This document shows positions 5,807 to 11,481 of a stretch of 11,481 nucleotides of DNA, in pieces. This DNA comes from CAYOLL01 sp964404765 [NCBI: uncultured Gemmatimonadota bacterium] (GTDB taxonomy: Bacteria; 4572-55). The first letter of the stretch is position 1, and every line of letters starts with the position of its first letter. The notes beneath the pieces were generated by a model. It saw only the letters and a list, made by a program, of their open reading frames with translations. It was not told the DNA's origin and did no database searches. Position numbers and translations under genes: made by a program. Location: contig CAYOLL010000185.1 in NCBI GenBank assembly GCA_964404765.1, positions 1 to 11,481 on the forward strand, written 5' to 3'.

Positions 5807-6451
5807 CTAGTTTTTCTTCGGCTCATCCTTCTTCGGTTCGTCTTTCTTCGGCTCTTCGGGCTTAAACTTGGCGGCTTCGATTGTCAGATCAATCTTAACA
5901 TCGTCCCCGACGACCAGACCACCGTTGTCGAGCTTTTTGGACCAGGAAACACCATAGTCCTGGCGATTCACCGTCAAAGAGCCTTCAGCGCCGATGCGGG
6001 AGTTGCCCCAGGCCATTACCTGTCCGTTATAGGTAAAAGGTATCATCACTTCCTTGGTCAAACCGTGCATGGTAAAATCGCCTGTCATCTCAAATTCGGT
6101 ATCACTTTTCTTGGTGACTTTTTTGCTTTTGAAGGTCAGGGTCGGAAACTTTTCAGCATCAAAGAAATCCGCGCTGCGTAAATGATCATCACGCTTTTGA
6201 TTGTCGGTAGTGATGCTGGCCGATTTGATCGTTACATCCACGCTGGATTGGGTCAGATCTTTCTCATCAAACATGATTACGCCCGAAAAGTCGGTAAAAT
6301 TGCCCTTAACATTGCTAAGCAACATGTGCTTGACCGAAAACTGAATTTCCGAATGGGACGGGTCAATCTCGTACTTATCGGCAGCCCAGAGTTGACCGGT
6401 TAAAAAAGTGGCTACCATTAAACCAGCAACTGAAATTTGCTTGAAACGCAT
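5807..6451 (-). CDS. Secreted YceI-family lipocalin-like protein with Lys/Glu/Pro tail
   Basis: The product is 214 aa, with an N-terminal Sec signal peptide: MRFK, then a hydrophobic core to about residue 22, with AA at 23-24 as the likely cleavage site. The mature domain shows YceI hallmarks: IDPSHSEIQFSVKHM (29-43), RDDHLRSADFFDAEKFPTLTF (87-107), FTMHGLTKEV (126-135), NRQDYGVSW (162-170) and VGDDVKIDLTIEA (181-193). The family folds as an extended beta-barrel that binds long isoprenoid-type lipids and acts in the periplasm. Ligand and role here are unknown. The tail (199-214) is three PKK-containing five-residue units, EEPKK-DEPKK-DEPKK-N, which most family members lack. ATG 6451 is used because GGAGG (within 6452-6463) precedes it; the upstream in-frame ATG at 6463 overlaps that site. 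The gene appears monocistronic, with a strong terminator downstream. Confidence 0.93.
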   Translation of the reverse strand: MRFKQISVAGLMVATFLTGQLWAADKYEIDPSHSEIQFSVKHMLLSNVKGNFTDFSGVIMFDEKDLTQSSVDVTIKSASITTDNQKRDDHLRSADFFDAEKFPTLTFKSKKVTKKSDTEFEMTGDFTMHGLTKEVMIPFTYNGQVMAWGNSRIGAEGSLTVNRQDYGVSWSKKLDNGGLVVGDDVKIDLTIEAAKFKPEEPKKDEPKKDEPKKN

Positions 6452-6510
6452 AGAATCCTCCATAAAACAGGGTTAAAAAAAGTGATGAAATGTAGAAAAT
6501 AACGTAACTG

Positions 6511-6629
6511 TTCAGCCACAAAGGCTCAAAGGCACAAAGATTATCGAAAAACATTGTTGCATCTTATTTTTTTAACTGTCGCACCACAATTTTTCCTTTT
6601 CTTGGTGGCTTGGCGCCTTTGTGGCTGAA
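6511..6629. repeat. Intergenic inverted-repeat element, CCACAAAG-word type (copy 4)
   Basis: The left arm (6511-6540) and the reverse complement of the right arm (6600-6629) match at about 26 of 30 positions. Both begin TTCAGCCACAAAGGC and end in AAGA, with an AT-rich loop of about 59 nt. The arm is again a run of CAAAG words: CCACAAAG, GCTCAAAG, GCACAAAG. Word sequence differs from copies 1-3 (CACAAAG rather than CGCAAAG), so it is a related but separate subtype. It lies between the 5' end of the YceI gene and the 3' end of the MarR gene. No clear promoter is recognisable for the YceI gene in the remaining space. Confidence 0.78.
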
Positions 6630-6677
6630 TAAATACAAAATAACAACACGTGTAACTCGATATATCGTTTGAAAAAT

Positions 6678-7157
6678 TTAACTCACTTCCGATTCCTCAC
6701 CGCGCACCTTGATTAAAAGCAGATTGCCGGCTTTTATTTCGTCCGGGGTTAAGTGGCGCAGATTTTGAATATGCGCTTCAGTAACGGGCTGGTCCAGGGC
6801 ATTGACCAGTTCGGTGCCTTTGGCCGTCAGCTTGATCAGCACAATCCGCCTGTCATTGTGCGAGCGCATACGCTCTACTAACCCGTGGCGTTCCATGCAA
6901 TCAATGAGCCGGGTCACATCCGGCACACGTGTCAGCAGCCGCCGCCCTATGGTTTGGCTTGGCAATCCATCCGCGCCCGCGCCGCGTAATATTCTTAAAA
7001 TGTTATATTGAACCGGCGAGGTTAATCCGTATCTTTTAAGCACCTGAATCAAGCGTCCGAAGAGTATATCTTGTGTTTTAATAAGGTTTAAAATAAACTC
7101 CTCTTCAGGTAATTTGGATTTTGGGGTTGATTTTTTTACAATTTCTCTTTTATTCAT
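6678..7157 (-). CDS. MarR-family transcriptional regulator
   Basis: The product is 159 aa, a dimeric winged-helix DNA-binding protein. Residues 17-60 form the N-terminal helices with LTSPVQYNILRIL (45-57). The helix-turn-helix runs through LPSQTIGRRLLTRVPDVTRLIDCMERHGLVER (65-96). The wing is RMRSHNDRRIVLIKLTAKG (96-114), where DRR before the second wing strand is the family hallmark. The C-terminal helices (115-155) would complete the dimer interface. MarR proteins usually repress a divergent operon and release DNA on binding a small ligand. The gene is divergent from the aldehyde dehydrogenase with 114 bp between starts, and a perfect inverted repeat lies in that gap. Its own ribosome binding site is weak (GGGA about 11 nt before ATG). 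One cysteine (C87) is present at the end of the recognition helix region; any redox role is speculation. Confidence 0.92.
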   Translation of the reverse strand: MNKREIVKKSTPKSKLPEEEFILNLIKTQDILFGRLIQVLKRYGLTSPVQYNILRILRGAGADGLPSQTIGRRLLTRVPDVTRLIDCMERHGLVERMRSHNDRRIVLIKLTAKGTELVNALDQPVTEAHIQNLRHLTPDEIKAGNLLLIKVRGEESEVS

Positions 7158-7188
7158 TTGTACAGTTCCCGTTTTTAGGTGGTGCTTA

Positions 7189-7224
7189 TAACATGTTAAG
7201 ACAATATTTGTTCCAACAAATATT
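7189..7224. promoter_or_regulatory. Likely MarR operator region between divergent genes
   Basis: At 7203-7224 the arm AATATTTGTT is followed by CC and its exact reverse complement AACAAATATT. That is a perfect 10-2-10 inverted repeat, of the size bound by MarR dimers. A second perfect 10-bp palindrome, TAACATGTTA, sits at 7189-7198, one helical turn or so away. Both lie midway between the MarR start (7157) and the dehydrogenase start (7272), where binding would affect both promoters. A direct repeat of TGCAC (7242-7246, 7252-7256) lies nearer the dehydrogenase. The symmetry is observed; the regulator assignment is inferred. Confidence 0.7.
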
Positions 7225-7271
7225 TCGATATTTTTAGATCATGCACAACATTGCACTTGTGAGGCGCCTTT

Positions 7272-8711
7272 ATGCTCAAGCCAAATTATCCGCTGTACCT
7301 GGCAAACGAGGCCATTCAACCAAACAGCGACATGCCGGTCTTAGACAAATATACAGGTCAGCTTGTGACCCAAACCGCGCTGGCGACACCCGATATTATT
7401 GAATTGGCTATTGCCGCCGCCGTCAGGGCAACCCCGGCTATGCGCGAGATGCCGGCCTATCAACGCCAGGAAATTTTGTACCATTGCGTTCAGCGTTTCA
7501 GCGAACGACGGGAAGAGCTGGCGCAAATCTTATGTATCGAAGCCGGCAAACCGATTAAGGACAGCCGCGCCGAAGTCACTCGTTTGATTGACACGTTTCG
7601 GATCGCTGGCGAAGAGTCCGTCCGGATCTATGGTGAAACCATTCCTTTAGATATCAGTCCGCGCGCCCGGAACTATCGAGGCATGTGGAAGCGAGTGCCG
7701 GTCGGCCCCTGTTCGATGATTTCGCCGTTCAATTTTCCGCTCAATTTGGCGGCGCATAAAGTTGCTCCGGCTTTGGCGGTTGGTTGTCCATTTATTTTGA
7801 AGCCGGCCAGCCGTACTCCGTTGGGCGCACTGCTTATTGGCGAAATATTAGCCGAGACCGATCTGCCTAAAGGCGCATTTTCTATTTTGCCATGCCCCCG
7901 GCAAGGCGCCGCGCAGTTGACTGAAGATCAACGCTTCAAGCACCTCAGCTTTACCGGTTCACCCGCCGCGGGTTGGGCGCTCAAAGCTAAAGCCGGCAAA
8001 ATGCGGGTGACCCTGGAGTTAGGCGGCAATGCGGCTTGCATTGTCGATGCTGATGCCGATTTGGATGATGCCGCCGAACGGCTTATTTTCGGCGCATTTT
8101 ATCAATCCGGCCAGAGTTGCATCAGCGTTCAGCGGATAATCATTCATCAGGCGGTTTATGAACCGCTGAAAGAAAAGCTGATCGCGGCAGCCAGAAGTTT
8201 AAAAATGGGTGATCCGTGTCAGGAAGACACGTTTATCGGCCCGTTGATCGATCCGGCTGAGGCGGAGCGACTGGAGCGTTGGATTCAAGCGGCGATTGCG
8301 AACGGCGGCCGTCTGTTGTGTGGTGGCCGGCGGGAAGGGGCGATGCTGGAAGCAACCTTGCTGGAAAATGTCCCCCGTAGCTGCGACATCTGCGCCAAAG
8401 AAGCTTTTGGCCCGGTAGCGGTTCTTTCCAAATTCAGCGATTTTGCCGAAGCTTTGGCCGAAGTCAACGATAGCCATTACGGGTTACAGGCCGGCGTTTT
8501 TACGCGAGATATATACAAAGCCAACCGTGCCTGGGATACCCTGGAAGTGGGCGGAGTCATTATCGGTGATGTGCCTTCCTGGCGCGTAGATCACATGCCC
8601 TATGGGGGTGTAAAAGACAGTGGCTTAGGCCGAGAGGGAATTCGTTTTGCAATGGAAGATATGACTGAAATCCGCCTCATGGTCTTACGAACGCCATCCC
8701 TTATAACCTGA
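7272..8711 (+). CDS. NAD(P)-dependent aldehyde dehydrogenase
   Basis: The product is 479 aa, a full-length cytosolic ALDH-superfamily enzyme that oxidises an aldehyde to a carboxylate. The catalytic set is intact. The oxyanion Asn is N154 in SPFNFPLN, the cofactor Lys is K177 in LKPAS, and FTGSPAAG (227-234) is the nucleotide-binding turn. E249 in LELGGN is the general base, C283 in QSGQSCIS is the nucleophile, and E377 is in KEAFGP. The overall pattern (MWKRVPVGP..., PYGGVKDSGLGREG near the end) recalls the lactaldehyde/sulfoaldehyde-type branch rather than betaine or fatty aldehyde enzymes, but I cannot fix the substrate. ATG 7272 has GAGG 7 nt upstream. The gene is divergent from a MarR regulator and only 10 bp ahead of a TauE/SafE exporter. 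Together they suggest an inducible oxidise-and-export unit. Confidence 0.93.
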   Translation: MLKPNYPLYLANEAIQPNSDMPVLDKYTGQLVTQTALATPDIIELAIAAAVRATPAMREMPAYQRQEILYHCVQRFSERREELAQILCIEAGKPIKDSRAEVTRLIDTFRIAGEESVRIYGETIPLDISPRARNYRGMWKRVPVGPCSMISPFNFPLNLAAHKVAPALAVGCPFILKPASRTPLGALLIGEILAETDLPKGAFSILPCPRQGAAQLTEDQRFKHLSFTGSPAAGWALKAKAGKMRVTLELGGNAACIVDADADLDDAAERLIFGAFYQSGQSCISVQRIIIHQAVYEPLKEKLIAAARSLKMGDPCQEDTFIGPLIDPAEAERLERWIQAAIANGGRLLCGGRREGAMLEATLLENVPRSCDICAKEAFGPVAVLSKFSDFAEALAEVNDSHYGLQAGVFTRDIYKANRAWDTLEVGGVIIGDVPSWRVDHMPYGGVKDSGLGREGIRFAMEDMTEIRLMVLRTPSLIT

Positions 8712-8721
8712 GATATTTATA

Positions 8722-9456
8722 ATTGAACATCTGATCCTTTTTTTTACGGGTATTATTGTTGGGTTTTTGAATGTTATGGCCGGCGGCGGATCTGTCATCA
8801 CGATGCCGCTGCTGATCTTCATGGGGCTGGATAGCGCCACCGCCAATGGCACAAACCGTGTTGCCGTATTAGTCCAGAATATCGCGGCCTTCGCTTCATT
8901 TCATCAGCAAAAAGTTACCCGAATTCGCGACGGAGTACGGATGGGCATTTTTACCATACCCGGCGCATTGATTGGCGCCTTTTTTGCCGTCAAAATGGGG
9001 GATGCGCTTTTCCAAAAAGTATTGGGGCTGGTGATGATCGGCATTGTCGTTACGCTTATTCTACCAAAACCACAGCTTTCTGCAGAGGCCGCGGCAACGC
9101 CGCAAAAGGCGTGGCTAATTTATCCGGCCATGTTTGGGATCGGTTTCTATGGCGGATTTATTCAGGCCGGCGTCGGCTATTTATTAATGGCGGCTCTTTT
9201 TAATATTTGGCGGCTTAATCTTGTGCAAGTCAATATGTTTAAGATTATCATCAGTCTGATTTTTACCCTGCCGGCTCTGGCCGTTTTTATCTATAGTGGT
9301 CATGTGGAATGGTGGCCGGCTTTGACGCTTTCTGCTGGAAACGCTATTGGCGGCTGGCTTGGCGCACATATTTCCGTTAAAAAAGGTGAGCGCGCGATCA
9401 AAGCCGTGTTGATTGTCGCGATTATTATCATGGCTATCAAATTGCTCTATTCGTAA
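8722..9456 (+). CDS. TauE/SafE-family anion exporter (probable ATT start)
   Basis: The product is 244 aa if started at 8722: a polytopic inner-membrane permease of the family that exports sulfite, sulfoacetate and other organic anions. It shows the typical two-half layout. The first half has GFLNVMAGGGSVITMPLL (14-31) and NGTNRVAVLVQN (42-53); the second has GFYGGFIQAGVGYLLMAA (141-158) and NMFKIIIS (171-178). About eight membrane spans are expected. The first ordinary start codon in frame is TTG 8767, which would cut off the first helix. The in-frame codons before it (8722-8766) encode IEHLILFFTGIIVGF, exactly the hydrophobic opening the family has. ATT 8722 would give M-E-H-L; CTG 8731 is the alternative. 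No frame is open upstream of TAA 8704-8706. It lies 10 bp after the aldehyde dehydrogenase stop, so it is probably coupled to it. Confidence 0.88.
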   Translation: MEHLILFFTGIIVGFLNVMAGGGSVITMPLLIFMGLDSATANGTNRVAVLVQNIAAFASFHQQKVTRIRDGVRMGIFTIPGALIGAFFAVKMGDALFQKVLGLVMIGIVVTLILPKPQLSAEAAATPQKAWLIYPAMFGIGFYGGFIQAGVGYLLMAALFNIWRLNLVQVNMFKIIISLIFTLPALAVFIYSGHVEWWPALTLSAGNAIGGWLGAHISVKKGERAIKAVLIVAIIIMAIKLLYS

Positions 9457-9464
9457 TCGAAAGC

Positions 9465-9535
9465 TACTTGAAGCAGTAAAATTATAACGCATTTATTTTC
9501 AATACATTACCGTTTCAAGTACTCCGAATTTTTTT
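9465..9535 (+). terminator. Possible terminator after the exporter gene
   Basis: TACTTGAA (9465-9472) and its exact complement TTCAAGTA (9514-9521) could pair across a 41-nt loop, starting 9 nt after the stop, and a run of seven T follows at 9529-9535. The stem is AT-rich and the loop long, so this is weak as an intrinsic terminator. Confidence 0.3.
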
Positions 9536-9570
9536 GTGGTTATTCACGGAAACTCACCGCCAAAATCGTC

Positions 9571-9599
9571 TTGACACCCTATTACGAAAAAACTACATT
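9571..9599 (+). promoter_or_regulatory. purU: Sigma70-type promoter for purU
   Basis: A consensus -35 box TTGACA (9571-9576) is separated by exactly 17 bp from a -10-like box TACATT (9594-9599). Transcription would start near 9606, leaving a leader of about 88 nt before the ATG at 9694. It is the best promoter match in the window and would drive purU and the methyltransferase. TATAAT hexamers at 9659 and 9683 lack a good -35 box. Confidence 0.6.
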
Positions 9600-9617
9600 G
9601 GGCTTGCTGATAATTTT

Positions 9618-9640
9618 GAAAATGCTGTGAAGGCATTTTC
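9618..9640 (+). promoter_or_regulatory. Hairpin in the purU leader
   Basis: GAAAATGC (9618-9625) pairs perfectly with GCATTTTC (9633-9640) around the 7-nt loop TGTGAAG, about 12 nt into the predicted transcript. No T-run follows. It does not show the conserved elements of a tetrahydrofolate or glycine riboswitch as far as I can tell. It may stabilise the 5' end or be a protein site. Confidence 0.4.
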
Positions 9641-9693
9641 GTGCATCTTGGATCTTGATATAATTCACAATCAAAAAGAGGGTATAATTACGT

Positions 9694-10560
9694 ATGAATC
9701 CATCACCTGTTCAAGCGGCGACGCTGTTGATGCACTGCCCGGATCAATTGGGAATCGTCGCGGCCGTCACTGGTTTTATTTCTGAAAATAATGGCAATGT
9801 TATTGATATTAACGAATATGTGGATAGCGACGAAAAAGTGTTTTTTATGCGGCTGCAATGGGAGTTGCAGACTTTTAAAATTCCGGCGGCAGAAATTGAA
9901 AAGGCGATGACGCCACTTTTTGAGCGGTTCAGCATGACCCGCTCATTGCACTTTTCCAATCAGGTTCCGCGCATGGCGATTTTGTGCTCCAAGCAATCCC
10001 ATTGCCTGTACGATATTCTGGCGCGCTATCATTCCGGCGAATGGGATGTTGAAATTCCGCTTATTCTTAGCAATCATAGTGAGTTAGAGCATGTAGCCCA
10101 TCAATTTGACGTCAATTTTTATTGCCTGCCTATTTCGGCGGAAAATAAAGCGGCCCAGGAAGAAAAGGAACTCGCGCTGTTGGCCGAGCACGACATTGAT
10201 TTTGTTGTCTTAGCGCGCTATATGCAAATCATTTCCCCTAAATTTATTGCTCAGTTCCCAAACCGGGTTATCAATATTCATCATTCTTTTTTGCCAGCAT
10301 TTGCCGGCGCCAAGCCTTACCATGCCGCCCACGAACGAGGCGTCAAAATTATTGGGGCCACCAGCCATTATGTAACCGCAGACCTGGATGCCGGGCCAAT
10401 TATTGCCCAGGATGTCGCCCATGTTCATCACAAGCACGCGGTCAAAGACTTGACTCGAAAAGGCAAGGACCTGGAAAAAGTTGTGTTGGCGCGGGCCATT
10501 TGGCTGCACCTGCAGCGGCGCATTCTGGTCTATAAAAACAAAACCATCATTTTTGATTGA
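9694..10560 (+). CDS. purU: Formyltetrahydrofolate deformylase
   Basis: The product is 288 aa, the usual PurU length. It hydrolyses 10-formyl-tetrahydrofolate to formate and tetrahydrofolate, balancing one-carbon pools and supplying formate to formate-dependent purine synthesis. The N-terminal ACT domain (about 8-85; CPDQLGIVAAVTGFISENNGNV) is the regulatory part. The formyltransferase-fold domain (about 91-288) includes LARYMQIISP (173-182). The catalytic motif is NIHHSFLPAFAGAKPY with N194 and H196, and DLDAGPIIAQD carries the catalytic Asp D232. In the family this enzyme responds to methionine and glycine; whether that holds here is not shown by sequence. The start is ATG 9694, with AGAGGG about 11 nt upstream. 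A TTGACA-17-TACATT promoter precedes it. The stop overlaps the ribosome binding site of the methyltransferase gene 7 bp on. Confidence 0.96.
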   Translation: MNPSPVQAATLLMHCPDQLGIVAAVTGFISENNGNVIDINEYVDSDEKVFFMRLQWELQTFKIPAAEIEKAMTPLFERFSMTRSLHFSNQVPRMAILCSKQSHCLYDILARYHSGEWDVEIPLILSNHSELEHVAHQFDVNFYCLPISAENKAAQEEKELALLAEHDIDFVVLARYMQIISPKFIAQFPNRVINIHHSFLPAFAGAKPYHAAHERGVKIIGATSHYVTADLDAGPIIAQDVAHVHHKHAVKDLTRKGKDLEKVVLARAIWLHLQRRILVYKNKTIIFD

Positions 10561-10567
10561 GGCAATA

Positions 10568-11347
10568 ATGTTTAAACGCGAATCAACACCGGATAATTGG
10601 CGCAAACTCTGGACCAAGCGCGAGATAGACGAGGTTTATCCGACTTCGGAAGTTTTGCTGGAAAATTTACTGCAAATCGTTGATGTCAAAGGGCTGCGGA
10701 TATTGGAAGTCGGCGCGGGCTCCGGACGTGACAGTATCCGGCTGGCCAAAAAAGGCGCGATTGTCTACGTGCTGGATTATATTATGGAATCCCTGGATGT
10801 TGTCAAAACGCTGGCCGAGCGGGAGCACGTAGCCGTTCATTGTATCCTGGGCGACGCCCTGGCCCTGCCGATTTTGCCCGATACTTTTGATCTGGTATTT
10901 CATCAAGGCTTACTGGAACACTTCCGGTCGCCCTTGGAAATGAAGCTTTTGCAGGAAAATCATCGTATTCTAAAGTCGACCGGAATGGCGCTGGTGGATG
11001 TGCCGCAAACATTTCACATCTACACCGTCATCAAAAAAATCCTGATCTTTTTCGATAAGTGGTTTGCCGGCTGGGAAACGCAATTTACAATCTCAGAGCT
11101 GCGCCAAAAGATGAAGCAGGCAGGTTTTACCGAAATTCATTCGTATGGCGAATGGATGTATCCGAGTCTGTTTTACCGGATTATTCGCGAAATCTTCTGG
11201 AAATTGCGGCTGGCAAAACTACCGCTTTATTTGCCACGAGTCCCGCTTTTTTCTGACTGGCAGGAACGCTTTTGGCAAAAAGTTCGTCATCAGGAATGGT
11301 GCAAATGGACTTTTTTGTCGATTGGGGTTGTCGGTAGAAAACAATGA
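10568..11347 (+). CDS. Class I SAM-dependent methyltransferase
   Basis: The product is 259 aa, a Rossmann-fold methyltransferase of the Methyltransf_11/25 type. Motif I is RILEVGAGSGRDSIRLAKKG (44-63). The acidic end of strand 2 is D70 in VYVLD, motif II-like GDALALP spans 95-101, and FDLVFHQGLLEHF (107-119) is the post-motif segment. The C-terminal part (about 145-225) is rich in aromatic and basic residues (KKILIFFDKWFAGWE; RIIREIFWKLRLAK) and may form a substrate lid or membrane-facing surface. The substrate is not recognisable. ATG 10568 is chosen because GAGG (10559-10562), formed partly by the purU stop, sits 5 nt upstream. A longer in-frame version from 10481 would overlap purU by 80 bp. 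Tight coupling to purU links it to one-carbon metabolism by context only. Confidence 0.88.
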   Translation: MFKRESTPDNWRKLWTKREIDEVYPTSEVLLENLLQIVDVKGLRILEVGAGSGRDSIRLAKKGAIVYVLDYIMESLDVVKTLAEREHVAVHCILGDALALPILPDTFDLVFHQGLLEHFRSPLEMKLLQENHRILKSTGMALVDVPQTFHIYTVIKKILIFFDKWFAGWETQFTISELRQKMKQAGFTEIHSYGEWMYPSLFYRIIREIFWKLRLAKLPLYLPRVPLFSDWQERFWQKVRHQEWCKWTFLSIGVVGRKQ

Positions 11348-11351
11348 AACC

Positions 11352-11403
11352 GTTTGCAATCTAATGGAGTAGCAAACCTCAGTTTGCCATTTCACTTGCA
11401 AAC
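11352..11403. repeat. Nested GTTTGC/GCAAAC inverted-repeat structure
   Basis: Four alternating copies of one hexamer start 5 nt after the methyltransferase stop: GTTTGC(AA) 11352-11359, GCAAAC 11372-11377, GTTTGC 11382-11387 and (TT)GCAAAC 11396-11403. The outer pair gives a perfect 8-bp stem. The inner pair gives a 6-bp stem on the loop CTCA. Two side-by-side hairpins are an alternative fold using the same arms. There is no T-run, so it is not a standard terminator. It may stabilise the 3' end of the mRNA or be a dispersed repeat. Confidence 0.6.
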
Positions 11404-11481
11404 TAAGGAACGTCGATAAAATAAGCTTGGGTTTTGGAATAAATGCGCCGGGTTGTGTGACCCTAAGGGTTTTGCTTTTTA

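Noticed and set aside
9534-9693. Open frame upstream of and overlapping purU, about 53 residues before the overlap
   Set aside because: It has no good ribosome binding site, runs through the predicted purU promoter and hairpin, and continues only as an out-of-frame shadow of purU.
10481-10567. Longer N-terminus for the methyltransferase starting inside purU
   Set aside because: The extra residues are a shadow of the purU C-terminus; ATG 10568 has a well-spaced GAGG and gives a normal methyltransferase start.
11450-11480. GGGT-TGTGTG-ACCC followed by a T-rich stretch, resembling a terminator
   Set aside because: The stem is only 4 bp, a competing ACCCT/AGGGT pairing has almost no loop, and the window ends before the context can be judged.

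Overview
This is a bacterial chromosomal window with roughly balanced base composition. It carries ordinary housekeeping and metabolic genes separated by unusually structured intergenic DNA. I see no phage, plasmid, transposase, CRISPR, rRNA or tRNA sequence. Gram-negative-type features are a YceI-family periplasmic protein with a Sec signal peptide, a UDP-glucose dehydrogenase and clear AGGAGG-like ribosome binding sites. Long imperfect palindromes built from CGCAAAG-like words sit between genes. From general familiarity, such palindromes occur in several environmental phyla, for example Calditrichota/FCB-type or deltaproteobacterial lineages. I cannot place the organism further from this window.

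Layout, left to right. (1) 108-674, plus: an HD-domain nucleotide phosphohydrolase of the YfbR/HDDC2 type. (2) 916-3770, minus: UDP-glucose 6-dehydrogenase (ugd), then a NIF3-family protein, then a TMEM175-type potassium channel. The last two are tightly spaced and probably co-transcribed. (3) 4215-5594, minus: an FAD/NAD(P) pyridine-nucleotide reductase of the ferredoxin-NADP reductase/GltD-like class, with its own terminator. (4) 5807-6451, minus: a secreted YceI lipocalin-like protein with a Lys/Glu/Pro tail and its own terminator. (5) 6678-7157, minus: a MarR regulator. It is divergent from 7272-9456, plus: an aldehyde dehydrogenase followed by a TauE/SafE anion exporter. A perfect 10-2-10 inverted repeat in the shared promoter region is a likely MarR operator. 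(6) 9694-11347, plus: formyltetrahydrofolate deformylase (purU), coupled at 7 bp to a class I SAM methyltransferase.

The most coherent functional unit is MarR - aldehyde dehydrogenase - TauE/SafE. It resembles a substrate-inducible module that oxidises an aldehyde and exports an organic or sulfur anion. The ALDH plus SafE pairing recalls the sulfoacetaldehyde dehydrogenase/sulfoacetate exporter pair SafD-SafE, but the substrate cannot be read from sequence. The exporter appears to lack a normal start codon: its first membrane helix is encoded upstream of any ATG/GTG/TTG, and ATT at 8722 is the best-placed start.

The most distinctive non-coding content is a set of four intergenic hairpin elements at 756-851, 2339-2430, 3934-4085 and 6511-6629. 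In each, the arms are made of about four CGCAAAG-like words. There is also a four-copy ATTCACAA motif upstream of ugd, and a nested GTTTGC/GCAAAC structure after the last gene.
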